A DNA stretch of 64,000 bases from Clostridia bacterium (GTDB lineage: Bacteria; Bacillota; Clostridia; Christensenellales; Aristaeellaceae): positions 1-64,000 of the forward strand of contig JAFUBA010000203.1 in the NCBI GenBank assembly GCA_017460395.1, written 5' to 3'. Under the pieces are notes generated by a model, which was not told where the DNA came from, ran no database searches, and saw only the letters and a list, made by a program, of their open reading frames with translations. This document shows positions 34,397 to 43,411 of the stretch, piece by piece; the first letter of the stretch is position 1, and each line of letters opens with the position of its first letter. The translations under genes were made by a program, and so were the position numbers.

Positions 34397-35356
34397 TCAA
34401 TATCCTCTTTTCCTGTCCACCACATGCAGAAGCTCCTCGCCCCGCCCATAGCGGTCCAGATTTTCCAGAAACTGCCGCACGATCTGTGCCCGGGTAAAGG
34501 ACAGCGTCATGTTGCCTGCCACATGGGGTGTGATGTGGAGTCGCGGGCAGGACCAGAGCGGACTGTGCTCCGGCAGAGGCTCTGTGTCAAAGACGTCCAG
34601 GGCAGCACCGCCAAGGCGCCCGGAGCGCAGAAGCGCGCACAGCGCCTCCTCATCCAGCGCGGAGCCGCGGCCCACATTCACCAGGAAGGCCCCCTCCGGA
34701 AGAAGTGCGAGGCGATCTGCATTCATGACGCGCTTCGTCTCCGCTGTGGATGGCAGGGACATGATCAGAAGATCCGTTTCAGGAAGCAGCTGATCCATTG
34801 CATCCATAGTCGCTGTGCTGTCTATGCCCTCTGTGGCCCTTCCGCTCCGGTTCACCCCACGGATCCACTTTGGCGAAAATGCGCGGAGGCGCTTTGCCGT
34901 CTCCCGCCCGATGTCCCCTGTGCCAAACAGCAGCACGCGGCTTCCGTGGATGGAGCGGATCGGCAGATCGCGCCGCCATCCCTTCCCCGCCACGATCTCC
35001 CGGTATTCTCCCTCGCGCCGCATCATCTCCAGGGTCACCATCACGATATGCTCTGAGATGGTGACACCGTAGGCGCCGGAAGAGTTGGTCAGAATGGCAT
35101 CCGGGGATGCAAAGGCACCCGGGCGAAGATACGGTTCCACGCCCGCAAAGGGCGTGCAGCACCAGGAAAGGTGCTCTGCGCGCTCCGTGAGCAGCGTCCC
35201 CTGCCCAAAGACGATCTCCGCGTCCCGTACTTCCTCAAGCGCATCCTCCGGCCTTTCAAAAAACAGGGGGTTCAGGCCATAGCGCTCTGCCATCTCCTGA
35301 ATGCTCTTTTTCTCTTCCCCCGTTAGACCACTTAATGCCACCACTAGCTTTCTCAT
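34397..35356 (-). CDS. D-2-hydroxyacid dehydrogenase
   Basis: A 319-residue NAD(P)-dependent dehydrogenase of the D-isomer 2-hydroxyacid family. The nucleotide-binding motif GTGDIGRETAKRLRAF starts near residue 145. The catalytic Arg lies in LVNVGRGSALDEEAL near 228 and DVFDTEPLPEHSPLW near 255 contains the conserved Glu. The catalytic His is in HITPHVAGNM near 278. Length is normal. Substrate may be pyruvate, glyoxylate or a branched 2-keto acid. The neighbouring genes give no hint. It is divergent from an AEC transporter, which could carry its acid product. Confidence 0.93.
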   Translation of the reverse strand: MRKLVVALSGLTGEEKKSIQEMAERYGLNPLFFERPEDALEEVRDAEIVFGQGTLLTERAEHLSWCCTPFAGVEPYLRPGAFASPDAILTNSSGAYGVTISEHIVMVTLEMMRREGEYREIVAGKGWRRDLPIRSIHGSRVLLFGTGDIGRETAKRLRAFSPKWIRGVNRSGRATEGIDSTATMDAMDQLLPETDLLIMSLPSTAETKRVMNADRLALLPEGAFLVNVGRGSALDEEALCALLRSGRLGGAALDVFDTEPLPEHSPLWSCPRLHITPHVAGNMTLSFTRAQIVRQFLENLDRYGRGEELLHVVDRKRGY

Positions 35357-35524
35357 CTGTCGTCCCCCATGTTCGGCATGGATGCCTGAATCCTATTGTG
35401 TTCCTGCCCTCCGAGGCATACAATCTTGTCCGCGTGTGAGCGGCGAGCCGATTATAGCGAAAACGCCTCCCTCATACAAACGTCCCTTCCGCACATCCCC
35501 ACCCGTCTGGAGCGTGATACCGTC

Positions 35525-36442
35525 ATGACACAGCTGCTCGAGCTGCAGTTCAGCCTGTTTTGCATGATTTTTGTGGGTTTTCTGGTTCGAAAGCTCGGCC
35601 TGGTCAGCCGGGAGGGTGAAAAGAGCATCACCAGTCTCGTGATTCATGTCGTCCTCCCCTGCAACATCGTGACCTCCTTCCTCAGTGCCCCGCCGGACGG
35701 CGCCCGGGACGTGAGCTGGATCTTCCTCATCTCCCTGATCGTGCAGCTGCTTGCCTGGATCTGGGGGATCCTCTTTGACCGCCATCTCTTCCGGAATGCC
35801 AGCAACGATGAGAAGAAGAGTCTTCGCTACGGCATGATCTGCTCCAATGCCGGTTTTCTCGGAACGCCCCTGGCGGAGGGTGCCTTCGGAGATGCCGGCA
35901 TGATGCTCGCAAGCGTCTACCTTCTGCCGCAGCGCGTCATGATGTGGTCGGCAGGGCTTGCCATCTTTTCCGGGGAGCGGGACCGGAGGGCAGAGATCCG
36001 AAAGGTCATCACCCATCCCTGCGTCATTGCCTGCCTGATCGGCCTTGTGCTCATGCTCAGCCGCTGGACGCCGCCATCTCTCCTGCTCTCCCCGGTGCAG
36101 ACCCTCTCCCGGTGCAATACAGCCCTTTCCATGAGCGTGATCGGGATGATTCTCTCGGAGATGGATCTGAAAACACTCTGGGACAGGAAGGTTGCCCTCT
36201 ACACGCTCCACCGTCTGGTGACCTTTCCCCTGATCATCTACCTCCTCTGTATGATTTTGCCCGTATCCCCTCTCGTGCGGGGTGTGAGCGTACTCCTCTG
36301 CTGCATGCCGGCCGGTGCCACCACCTCCATGCTGGCCAGGACCTATGACGCAGACGCGCACTTTGCCACCCGCCTGGTCATCTTTTCCACGCTCTGCTCC
36401 ATCCCGGCCATCGCCGCGTGGAGCCTGCTGCTTCTTTCCTGA
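35525..36442 (+). CDS. AEC-family transporter (auxin efflux carrier type)
   Basis: A 305-residue membrane protein with about ten hydrophobic segments, matching the bacterial AEC family of permeases, some of which carry malate or malonate. Conserved points are CMIFVGFLVRKLGLVS at helix 1, SNAGFLGTPL in the middle (the GxPL/I crossover region) and CMPAGATTSMLA near the end. ATG at 35525 follows a GGAG site; the long in-frame extension upstream to 35396 is not credible. Divergent from a D-2-hydroxyacid dehydrogenase, so organic acid transport is a reasonable inference. Confidence 0.9.
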   Translation: MTQLLELQFSLFCMIFVGFLVRKLGLVSREGEKSITSLVIHVVLPCNIVTSFLSAPPDGARDVSWIFLISLIVQLLAWIWGILFDRHLFRNASNDEKKSLRYGMICSNAGFLGTPLAEGAFGDAGMMLASVYLLPQRVMMWSAGLAIFSGERDRRAEIRKVITHPCVIACLIGLVLMLSRWTPPSLLLSPVQTLSRCNTALSMSVIGMILSEMDLKTLWDRKVALYTLHRLVTFPLIIYLLCMILPVSPLVRGVSVLLCCMPAGATTSMLARTYDADAHFATRLVIFSTLCSIPAIAAWSLLLLS

Positions 36443-36477
36443 TCCTGAAATCCTGATCCTGAAATCTAATCTTGAAA
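36437..36477 (+). repeat. Tandem 14-base repeat over the end of the AEC gene
   Basis: TCCTGATCCTGAAA occurs twice in a row (36437-36450, 36451-36464) followed by a degenerate third unit TCTAATCTTGAAA (36465-36477). The stop codon TGA of the AEC gene lies in the first unit. Confidence 0.8.
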
Positions 36478-36490
36478 TGAGGCGCTTTCC

Positions 36491-37768
36491 ATGGCTACAG
36501 TCACCCTGTCCGAGGTGTATGACACCGCCTTCCGTTTCTACGATGCCGCCCCCTGGGATCTGCTTCGTACATCTCAGGTCTTTGCTCTCCGGCTTCCGGG
36601 CCATCCGGACCCGTACTATCTGTCCCTCAACGGCTATGACGGGATCATTGAGGGGCTGGTTGTCTATCCGCACACAGAGCATGGCATTTTCTCCATGTAC
36701 CAGCAGCTGCTCATGAACCAGCGCGCATCTTTTCTGAACAGACACAGTCTGAGTAATGACACAGACAGGTGCAGCATCTTCTTCTATCCGGGGGACCAGC
36801 TGGGCACAAGAAACATCGTACCCATCAAAGCGTACCTTGCCAGGAAGCATATTCGCTTTCGCCCTGAGCTCTGCTACCCGGAAATCTTCTCACAGCGCCC
36901 CTACAAAATGTATGACCTTCCTCTGGAGGAGGACAGGGAGATTCTGAAGGAGGCCATGGAAGCAGCCATCTATCTGACCACGCTGCCGCCCGATACATTT
37001 GATGAGGAGATGGATGAGACGCTCTCCTGCTTCCTGAAGCCCGGTGCCAGGGTCAGCATGCTTACAAAAAGCGAGGGTGCCGGGGATGGCGGAAATCCCT
37101 ATACCATTTCCTCTGTCTGTCTCCCACCGGATGTCGTCAGCTGCTCCCTTCCGAAGCCTTCCCTCAGAAACGAAGCACTGCTTGAAAAGCTGCAGAAGCT
37201 TCCAAGAGCGCATTCCTGGGCAGTCCGCCTTTTCTACACCACAAATGAGGTGTACCAGGAGCATGTGCAGGACCGCTACAATTACTATCTTCTGAGCCTG
37301 ATTGCCTTTGACGAGGACGCGGAAAAGCCAAAACTCCTCGGCACCTATGATGCCTACGACACAGACTCAGACGGGGAGCCCATGCTCGAGGCACTGGCCG
37401 GATTCATGATCAAATCCGGCTTCTGCCCCAGGGAGTTTCTCGTGGACCGGGCGCTTACGCACTCGCTGCTTCAGTCCTTCTCCAGGCAGCTCTCCATTCG
37501 CCTCGTCCCTGTGAAGAGCTATCCCGATCTGGATGACATGGAGGAGGGGGAGAAATATATTGCAGAGCAGGCTTCCGAGGAGTTTGATGATGCAGAGGAC
37601 ACAGATCCGTATATCCTTCTCCGTCAGTACTGCTACAAGGTGCGCCAGTCCGACGCGGAGGACATGCGCAGCATGCCGGAGGATATCTATCATGCCCTCG
37701 CACAACTCGCTGAGGATGGGCACCTTCCGGAGGATGTCTGGAGAAAGATGCAGAGGTACCCAAAATAA
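36491..37768 (+). CDS. Hypothetical protein, 425 residues (DUF6930/DUF7309-like)
   Basis: A soluble protein of 425 residues without signal peptide or membrane segment. The first 160 residues (TLSEVYDTAFRFYDAAPW, then YYLSLNGYDGIIEGLVVYP) and a later segment (LLSLIAFDEDAEKPKLLGTY, then REFLVDRALTHSLLQSFSRQ near 310) recall the DUF7309 and DUF6930 domains that occur together in Firmicutes proteins of unknown role. The C-terminus is acidic. It starts at 36491 after GAGGCG, 48 bases behind the AEC gene, and is 59 bases before pepC. I cannot assign a function. Confidence 0.75.
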   Translation: MATVTLSEVYDTAFRFYDAAPWDLLRTSQVFALRLPGHPDPYYLSLNGYDGIIEGLVVYPHTEHGIFSMYQQLLMNQRASFLNRHSLSNDTDRCSIFFYPGDQLGTRNIVPIKAYLARKHIRFRPELCYPEIFSQRPYKMYDLPLEEDREILKEAMEAAIYLTTLPPDTFDEEMDETLSCFLKPGARVSMLTKSEGAGDGGNPYTISSVCLPPDVVSCSLPKPSLRNEALLEKLQKLPRAHSWAVRLFYTTNEVYQEHVQDRYNYYLLSLIAFDEDAEKPKLLGTYDAYDTDSDGEPMLEALAGFMIKSGFCPREFLVDRALTHSLLQSFSRQLSIRLVPVKSYPDLDDMEEGEKYIAEQASEEFDDAEDTDPYILLRQYCYKVRQSDAEDMRSMPEDIYHALAQLAEDGHLPEDVWRKMQRYPK

Positions 37769-37827
37769 GGCTCCAACGGGAAGCTCAAAAAAACGCCAGA
37801 ATCATGCACACAAGGAGGATCCCACGT

Positions 37828-39135
37828 ATGCTTACACAGTCCCAGCTTGACCTCTTTCGCCGCAAGTACCGGGAGGACCTGAGCGCCCCCGCGCTCTGCG
37901 GAGCCCTTGCCAGAACCGACATCCGGGACCTGGCCTTTCGCCCCATGCAGGCGGCAAAGCTCAGCGGTGAGTTCAGCGTGGAGGTGAAAACACGCGGCAT
38001 CACCTTCCAGCAAAACAGCGGCCGCTGCTGGATGTTTGCCGTTCTCAACATGCTCCGAGAAAAGGTGGCAGAGCGTCTGAACCTTGAGGAGTTCAAGCTC
38101 TCCGGCAACTACATGTCCTTCTGGGACAGGCTGGAGAAGGCCAACAACGTCCTGGAGATGGCCATTGAGACGGCAACAAAACCCATGCTGGACCGGAGCG
38201 TCGAGTACATCCTCTCCGGCTTTCACGACGGCGGCTACTGGGACATGGCGGCAGATCTGGTGAGCAAGTACGGCGTCGTGCCGGAATCCGCCATGCCGGA
38301 AACCTACCAGAGCACACACACCTCCGCCTTCATGAAGCTCCTGAACCGAAAGCTCCGCGCGGATGTGCTGGAGCTGCGCGCCCTTGTCTGCGCTGGGCAG
38401 GACCCCGAGCCCCGGCGCACCGAGATGCTCAGTGAAATCTACAAAATGGAATGTATCGCCTTCGGCGAGCCGCCCGCCACCTTCGATTTCAGCTGCCGGG
38501 ACAGGGATGGGCAGCTGCATGTGTGGCATGACCTGACGCCCAAGCAGTTCTACATGGAGCAGATCGGCATCGATCTTTCCCAGTACATCACCATCACCAA
38601 CCATCCCACCTCCGGTCTGCCCATGAACTGCCACTACCGCTTCCACTATATCGGTTCCATGGCAGGCAGCTGGGTCCGAAATCTCAATCTCACACAGAAG
38701 GAGCTTCAGGATCTTTGCATCCGCCAGCTCAGGGATGGTGAATGCGTGTGGTTTGGCTGTGACTCAGGTGCCCACGGCGACCGGAAGACGGGCGTGTGGG
38801 ACCCGGACAGCGTGAACTACTCGGACCTTTTCGGCGGCGTGAGCCTTGATATGTCCAAGCGCGACCGCCTGGAGAGCCACGAAAGCTATGCCGATCACGC
38901 CATGATTCTCGTGGGCGTCAACCTGGACGCTGACGGAAACCCGGACCGGTGGAAGATCGAAAACAGCTGGGGCGAGGAAGTCGGACGGAAGGGCTATTTC
39001 GTCTGCAGCCAGAAGTACTTTGAGGAGTATGTATATGAGGCCATCATCCACAGAAAATACCTGACGGATGCGCAGGCAGCGCTTCTGGACACTGATCCCA
39101 TGGAGATCCCCGCCTGGTACAGCGACTGGATGTAA
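37828..39135 (+). CDS. pepC: Aminopeptidase C (bleomycin hydrolase family, C1B)
   Basis: A 435-residue cytoplasmic cysteine aminopeptidase that trims N-terminal residues from peptides. The catalytic triad is visible: Cys67 in QNSGRCWMFAV, His357 in SYADHAMILVGV and Asn379 in IENSWGEE. Length and C-terminus fit PepC. These enzymes form hexamers with an internal chamber. ATG at 37828 follows AAGGAGG; an in-frame start at 37804 lacks a site. A strong hairpin follows the stop. Confidence 0.96.
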   Translation: MLTQSQLDLFRRKYREDLSAPALCGALARTDIRDLAFRPMQAAKLSGEFSVEVKTRGITFQQNSGRCWMFAVLNMLREKVAERLNLEEFKLSGNYMSFWDRLEKANNVLEMAIETATKPMLDRSVEYILSGFHDGGYWDMAADLVSKYGVVPESAMPETYQSTHTSAFMKLLNRKLRADVLELRALVCAGQDPEPRRTEMLSEIYKMECIAFGEPPATFDFSCRDRDGQLHVWHDLTPKQFYMEQIGIDLSQYITITNHPTSGLPMNCHYRFHYIGSMAGSWVRNLNLTQKELQDLCIRQLRDGECVWFGCDSGAHGDRKTGVWDPDSVNYSDLFGGVSLDMSKRDRLESHESYADHAMILVGVNLDADGNPDRWKIENSWGEEVGRKGYFVCSQKYFEEYVYEAIIHRKYLTDAQAALLDTDPMEIPAWYSDWM

Positions 39136-39144
39136 AGCAGGAAT

Positions 39145-39184
39145 AAAGCAGGACAGCGCCCGTATGGGCGCTGTCCTGCTTTTT
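39145..39184. terminator. Bidirectional terminator between pepC and the pectin operon
   Basis: AAAGCAGGACAGCGCCC (39145-39161), GTAT, GGGCGCTGTCCTGCTTT (39166-39182) then TT: a 17-base perfect stem. Its T run touches the stop codon of the serine hydrolase gene on the minus strand. Confidence 0.95.
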
Positions 39185-40533
39185 CAATATCCTGTTGCGA
39201 CGCCGTCATAGCCCTCCGTCACGGAATCGAAGGATTTTCTTGACTGGACCGTCATCGCATGATCATGGATGTGTACCTGCATGTCAAACCCGCAGGGCGC
39301 CTTCCCGACGGCAAAGCACCGCACGCGAAGGAGGTCCTCCCTGACCCAGCCGCCGCTGCAGAGGGCCGGCACCTCGTCCCAGCCGGGATAGGAAATCTCG
39401 AGGTTTTTTCCGCGTCCAAAGGGCAGTCTCACCTGTCCCCTGGCATTTTCATAGACGAGGCAGTCGCCATCGACCGCCAGGCTTCTGAGGCCCAGCGGAT
39501 TGCCCTCCTCGAAGGTGTATTTCCCGGTTTGGATGCCCTTCCCGTGACCCTCCATGCCGGGCGCGTCCGAGAGCGCCACCGTCTGTCTCGTCTCAATGAG
39601 GCATCCGTCCGCATCTCTTCTTGATATGAAGGGATAAACCTCCTCAAAGAAGGCATTGTATATCCTCTGCACACCCACCGGATCCAGCCTCGTGTCCGCG
39701 ATGGTGGTGAGCACCACCTTTTTTTCCGGGCAGATGACGGCCAGCTGTCCCCCAAGGCCGTACATGGCAAAGCCTGCGCGCGTGCGCCAGCACTGCCAGC
39801 CGTACCCGTATTTCTCCTCCTCGTTGGTCTGGAGCAGCGTGTCGATTTTCTTTTCACCCATCTCCTGTGTAAACCAGCCTGGGATCAGGCCGTCCCCGCC
39901 CCTCAGGATGCACTCTGCTACCTTGTGCAGATCCCTCAGGCTCATCAGGAGCCCTGTGCCGCCCTGGCAGCAGCCGGATGGATCCCGGAGCCACTGCTTT
40001 TCATCCGTGGCACCAAGGGGCGTAAATAGACGCTCCTCCAGAAACTCCAGGACCTGCTTCCCGCTCAGCCGCCTGACCAGCTCTGCCAGCACCTGGGAGC
40101 AGCCGGTATCATAGTGAAAGACGGTGCCGCTCTCATGGCTCGGTGTAACCAGGAAAAACTGTCTCGCCCAGTTCTCATCCGTGCCCTCCCGGTAGGCAGT
40201 CCTTCTGTGGCAGGTGGCCATGCGCAGCATGTTCCGGATGGTGAGGCGGCGGAGCCTCTCGTCCGTCCCCTCGTCCACCCAGTCCGGGAAAAAGTCACAG
40301 ATGCTCTGGTCTAGCCCGAGTGCCCCGTCCTCTGCCAGCATGCCCACCGCGATCCCGGTCATGGTCTTGCTCACCGAATACATCCGGTGCATGTCCCCCT
40401 CCCGGAACGGCGCATAGTACACCTTTGCCAGCATCTCACCTTCGCAGGACAGCTGGAAGCCGTGCATCATGACATCCTCGCGGTCAAGTCGTTCCATGAA
40501 AGCCTGAATGGCCTGTGTATTGTTTCTCAGCAT
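39184..40533 (-). CDS. Serine hydrolase of the beta-lactamase/esterase family
   Basis: A 449-residue class C beta-lactamase-like serine hydrolase. The nucleophile motif SxxK is SVSK near residue 53, and the second motif is a YxN variant YDTG near 142. The C-terminal 120 residues form a beta domain. There is no signal peptide, so it is not a periplasmic or secreted penicillin-binding protein. It is the last gene of a pectin-oligosaccharide operon, and its start overlaps the GH105 gene by seven bases. An esterase role on acetylated or methylated sugar acids fits the context better than lactam hydrolysis. Confidence 0.88.
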   Translation of the reverse strand: MLRNNTQAIQAFMERLDREDVMMHGFQLSCEGEMLAKVYYAPFREGDMHRMYSVSKTMTGIAVGMLAEDGALGLDQSICDFFPDWVDEGTDERLRRLTIRNMLRMATCHRRTAYREGTDENWARQFFLVTPSHESGTVFHYDTGCSQVLAELVRRLSGKQVLEFLEERLFTPLGATDEKQWLRDPSGCCQGGTGLLMSLRDLHKVAECILRGGDGLIPGWFTQEMGEKKIDTLLQTNEEEKYGYGWQCWRTRAGFAMYGLGGQLAVICPEKKVVLTTIADTRLDPVGVQRIYNAFFEEVYPFISRRDADGCLIETRQTVALSDAPGMEGHGKGIQTGKYTFEEGNPLGLRSLAVDGDCLVYENARGQVRLPFGRGKNLEISYPGWDEVPALCSGGWVREDLLRVRCFAVGKAPCGFDMQVHIHDHAMTVQSRKSFDSVTEGYDGVATGY

Positions 40534-41636
40534 ACGTTCATCTCCCGCCGCTCGGCCTCGCTCGCCGCCTGAATAAAGGCACCGGTCCCCTTGAGATCGA
40601 AGCTGGTGACGGTCTCTGAGATATAATAGTCAAAGGATCCGTCCCTGCCCCCGCTCCCTCCGAGGCCCGCGCCCTGACAGCATTTGGCGATGAAGTACTC
40701 GCCGCTTCGCATCCTGCCGAGGAACTGCCGCTGAAGCGCCCTGTAGCTCTCCATGGCCTCCCGCTCGACATCCTCCGGCAGAAGCCCGGCCCGCGCGCCG
40801 CGAAGCATGGCATAGACCATCTGCGAGGAGCCCGAGGACTCGAGATAATTGCCGCATCTTCCCGGGCAGTCCAGCACCTGCAGCCAGACGCCCTCCTGGC
40901 GGATGGCGAGGAGCCTGCACGTGAGCGTCCCGAAGATTTCAAGGACCTCCCTGTACCCCGTGACCCCCGGATCCACCTGGCTGAGCGTGTCGGCCAGGGC
41001 CACCATATACCATCCCACGGCCCGCCCCCAGGCATGCCTTGCACGCCCGGTCTCCGGGTCTGCCCAGATCTGCACCTTCTGTTCATCCCAGCCATGGCAC
41101 GGAAGACCGGTGACGGGGTCGAGGGTGTGCTCCCAGGCCAGCACCAGCTGGCGGAGAGCATCCACCACCTTCTCTTCCTCCCCGAAGGTTTTCGCCGCCT
41201 CCACATAGAAGGGAACCGCCATGTGCTGACCGTCCAGCCACATCTGGTAGGGGTATACCTGCTTGTGCCAGAAGCCGCCGTCACTGGTCCTCGGCTGCTC
41301 CTCCAGCTGCGAATAGAGTGCTTTTGCCGCCAGGCGATACTTTTCCTCCCCGGTCTCCCTCAGGCACCACAGAATGTCCTTGCCCAGACACAGGTAGTCG
41401 AGGTTGAACGCCTCCCTCCTGTACCCGCGCATGTGGCCGCTTGAATCCACCATCTGGTCCAGGGAGTTCAGGACATAGTCTCTGTATGCCGCATCGCCCG
41501 TCAGATGGTAGAGCATCTCCATCCCCCGGAAGACCACGGAGTAGTCGTAGCTCCAGTCCCGCGCAAGCAGCCCTTCGCGGGCCATCAGGCAGCGGGCAAC
41601 CTTCTCACCCGCGCGCTCAAGATAGCCTTCGACCAT
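40527..41636 (-). CDS. GH105/GH88 unsaturated rhamnogalacturonyl hydrolase (YteR-like)
   Basis: A 369-residue (alpha/alpha)6-barrel enzyme that hydrates and releases the unsaturated uronic acid left by pectate or rhamnogalacturonan lyases. Key parts are YPYQMWLDGQHMAVPF near residue 130, with the catalytic Asp, and RHAWGRAVGWYMVALADTL near 200-218, which is the most conserved stretch of GH105. ESSGSSQMVYAMLRG near 268 is also characteristic. No signal peptide, as expected for this cytoplasmic step. The start follows GGGGAGG. It is 18 bases from the upstream pectinesterase fusion, so the genes are one operon. Confidence 0.94.
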   Translation of the reverse strand: MVEGYLERAGEKVARCLMAREGLLARDWSYDYSVVFRGMEMLYHLTGDAAYRDYVLNSLDQMVDSSGHMRGYRREAFNLDYLCLGKDILWCLRETGEEKYRLAAKALYSQLEEQPRTSDGGFWHKQVYPYQMWLDGQHMAVPFYVEAAKTFGEEEKVVDALRQLVLAWEHTLDPVTGLPCHGWDEQKVQIWADPETGRARHAWGRAVGWYMVALADTLSQVDPGVTGYREVLEIFGTLTCRLLAIRQEGVWLQVLDCPGRCGNYLESSGSSQMVYAMLRGARAGLLPEDVEREAMESYRALQRQFLGRMRSGEYFIAKCCQGAGLGGSGGRDGSFDYYISETVTSFDLKGTGAFIQAASEAERREMNVC

Positions 41637-41654
41637 CGCTTTTTCCTCCCCGCG

Positions 41655-43361
41655 TCATCGCACCACCACATGGTCTTCCCGCGCGATGAGGTCATCCAGG
41701 TGTCCGTCGGCACTCCCGAAGTCCCCCTGCATTTCATCCACCTGACCGCCCCGCATGAGGCGCAGGAACAGGTCTGCCACCCTGGCCGCGCCGCGCAGCT
41801 GCAGATGGCTGTTGTCCGAGCATCCTTCCGGATAGTTTGCATGTCCCTTCTCCACATAGCAGTAGAAGGCTTTGGTGCCCTCCGGTCCCAGGCGCTGGAA
41901 GTCCGACATGGTCGCCTTCTCCAGGTCCACCAGCTGCACGCCACGGTAGTCCGCCAGCGCCCGCATGGCATCCGGATATGCCCCGTGGGTCTTCAGGAGC
42001 CGCCCCTCCTGGTCAAAATGGCGCCGTGCGATGGGCGTGCATAAAATGGGGGTGGCGCCCTGCCGCCTGGCGGCATCAATATACATGTTCAGATATTCCG
42101 GGAAGGTGACGTGAGGGGAGGTGTAGCGCGTCGGATCATCCTTCTCGTCGTTGTGGCTGAAGGAGATGATCAGGCGGTCCCCCGGGCGCAGGCAGCACTC
42201 AATATAGTTCAGGCGCTTTTCCGCCACAAAGCTCTTGCTGCTTCGCCCGTTCACCGCACAGTTTTCCACGAACGCATGCTCCGAAAGAAGACTGCCCAGC
42301 ATCTGGCCCCAGCCGGCCATGGGTGCACGGTCGGGGGCATAGTTTGCCATGGTGGAATCTCCGCAGAGGAACCAGGTCGGGGTTCTTCTGTCTGGCCGCC
42401 AGCCGTCGAAGCCGCCGATGACCTCCGGGATCGTCAGCACCATGGCCTCCTCCGGGCTCAGACGTTTCTGGGCCGGGTGCCTCGTACTCTGATCGGCGCG
42501 CGCGCCGTATGTCCCATACTCCCCGCACCTCTCGGTGATCTTCTTTTCCTCGTCCCAGTCATGGAACCCTTCCGGGGCCACATGCTCGTCCATCTCGCAC
42601 TCGAGAAAGACCGTCCTTGCAAACTTCCGCCAGGGCCGACCCAGAAACGCCTGTCCCGCCTCGCATGCCCCTGTCAGGCGGCAGCGGTGGAACACAAAGC
42701 CGTACATCTGTGTTTCCGGCGTGTTGGCCGCGGTGTACAGGCCGCCCCGCTCGTTCATGAACAGGGTGCACTTCTCAAACCACACCCGATAAGGCCCGAA
42801 GATGAAGTCCACATCCCCCTGGATGTAGCAGTCCTCAAAGTACTGCCGGGCATGGGTCAGCGGGGAATCCCCGACGCTCTCGACACACTCCGCCGTGCTC
42901 TTTCTCGGCAGAATGTCTTTTTCCACCTTGGGCATCAGAGGCCCGCAGAACAGGGTGTCCTGGGAGCCAATCAGGCGGCAGTTGCGGAAGGTGCACCGGT
43001 CGCCCGCGGCATACACGGCCACAGCCTGGCCCACGTCCCGGCCGTCCCCCGCATCGTTTCGGATCGTGAGGTTTTCCACCTCCACATTTTTCCCCGTGAT
43101 GAGCATGGTGAAGGAGAGGAAGGTGCCCCGCTCCGTGCCGTCGGGGTTTTTGTCCTTGGCGCAGGCATCGAAGGTCACCACGGTCCTGTCCCGGGCTTCC
43201 CCGATGATCCTGAGATTATCCTTGTTGACCACCACCCGCTCGTGGTACTCATCCATGCGAAGCAGCAAAATGGTCGGTGTGCGTCCGCCGCCCGGCACAT
43301 GGTCGATGGCCTCCTGAAGCGAGGTAAAGTCACCGCTCCCGTCTTTGGCAATAATATACAT
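41655..43361 (-). CDS. Pectinesterase-SGNH acetylesterase fusion
   Basis: A 568-residue two-domain protein. Residues 1-300 are a carbohydrate esterase family 8 pectin methylesterase beta helix: GSGDFTSLQEAID at 8-20, QAVAVY, SQDTLFCGP near 134 and DVDFIFGP near 184 (the two catalytic Asp), and FLGRPWRKF near 241 (Arg). Residues 330-530 are an SGNH rhamnogalacturonan acetylesterase: GDSTMANY near 335 (Ser), GWGQML, NGRSSKSF, FSHNDEKDD and SDNSHLQL near 515 (Asp, His). The enzyme would strip both methyl and acetyl groups. It has no signal peptide, unusual for a pectinesterase. Start 43361 has AAGGA at good spacing, while 43370 lies on top of it. Confidence 0.93.
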   Translation of the reverse strand: MYIIAKDGSGDFTSLQEAIDHVPGGGRTPTILLLRMDEYHERVVVNKDNLRIIGEARDRTVVTFDACAKDKNPDGTERGTFLSFTMLITGKNVEVENLTIRNDAGDGRDVGQAVAVYAAGDRCTFRNCRLIGSQDTLFCGPLMPKVEKDILPRKSTAECVESVGDSPLTHARQYFEDCYIQGDVDFIFGPYRVWFEKCTLFMNERGGLYTAANTPETQMYGFVFHRCRLTGACEAGQAFLGRPWRKFARTVFLECEMDEHVAPEGFHDWDEEKKITERCGEYGTYGARADQSTRHPAQKRLSPEEAMVLTIPEVIGGFDGWRPDRRTPTWFLCGDSTMANYAPDRAPMAGWGQMLGSLLSEHAFVENCAVNGRSSKSFVAEKRLNYIECCLRPGDRLIISFSHNDEKDDPTRYTSPHVTFPEYLNMYIDAARRQGATPILCTPIARRHFDQEGRLLKTHGAYPDAMRALADYRGVQLVDLEKATMSDFQRLGPEGTKAFYCYVEKGHANYPEGCSDNSHLQLRGAARVADLFLRLMRGGQVDEMQGDFGSADGHLDDLIAREDHVVVR

Positions 43362-43411
43362 GGCAATCATTCCTTATCTGTAAAATCTGCTATGATCTGT
43401 CGAATCTGCGC

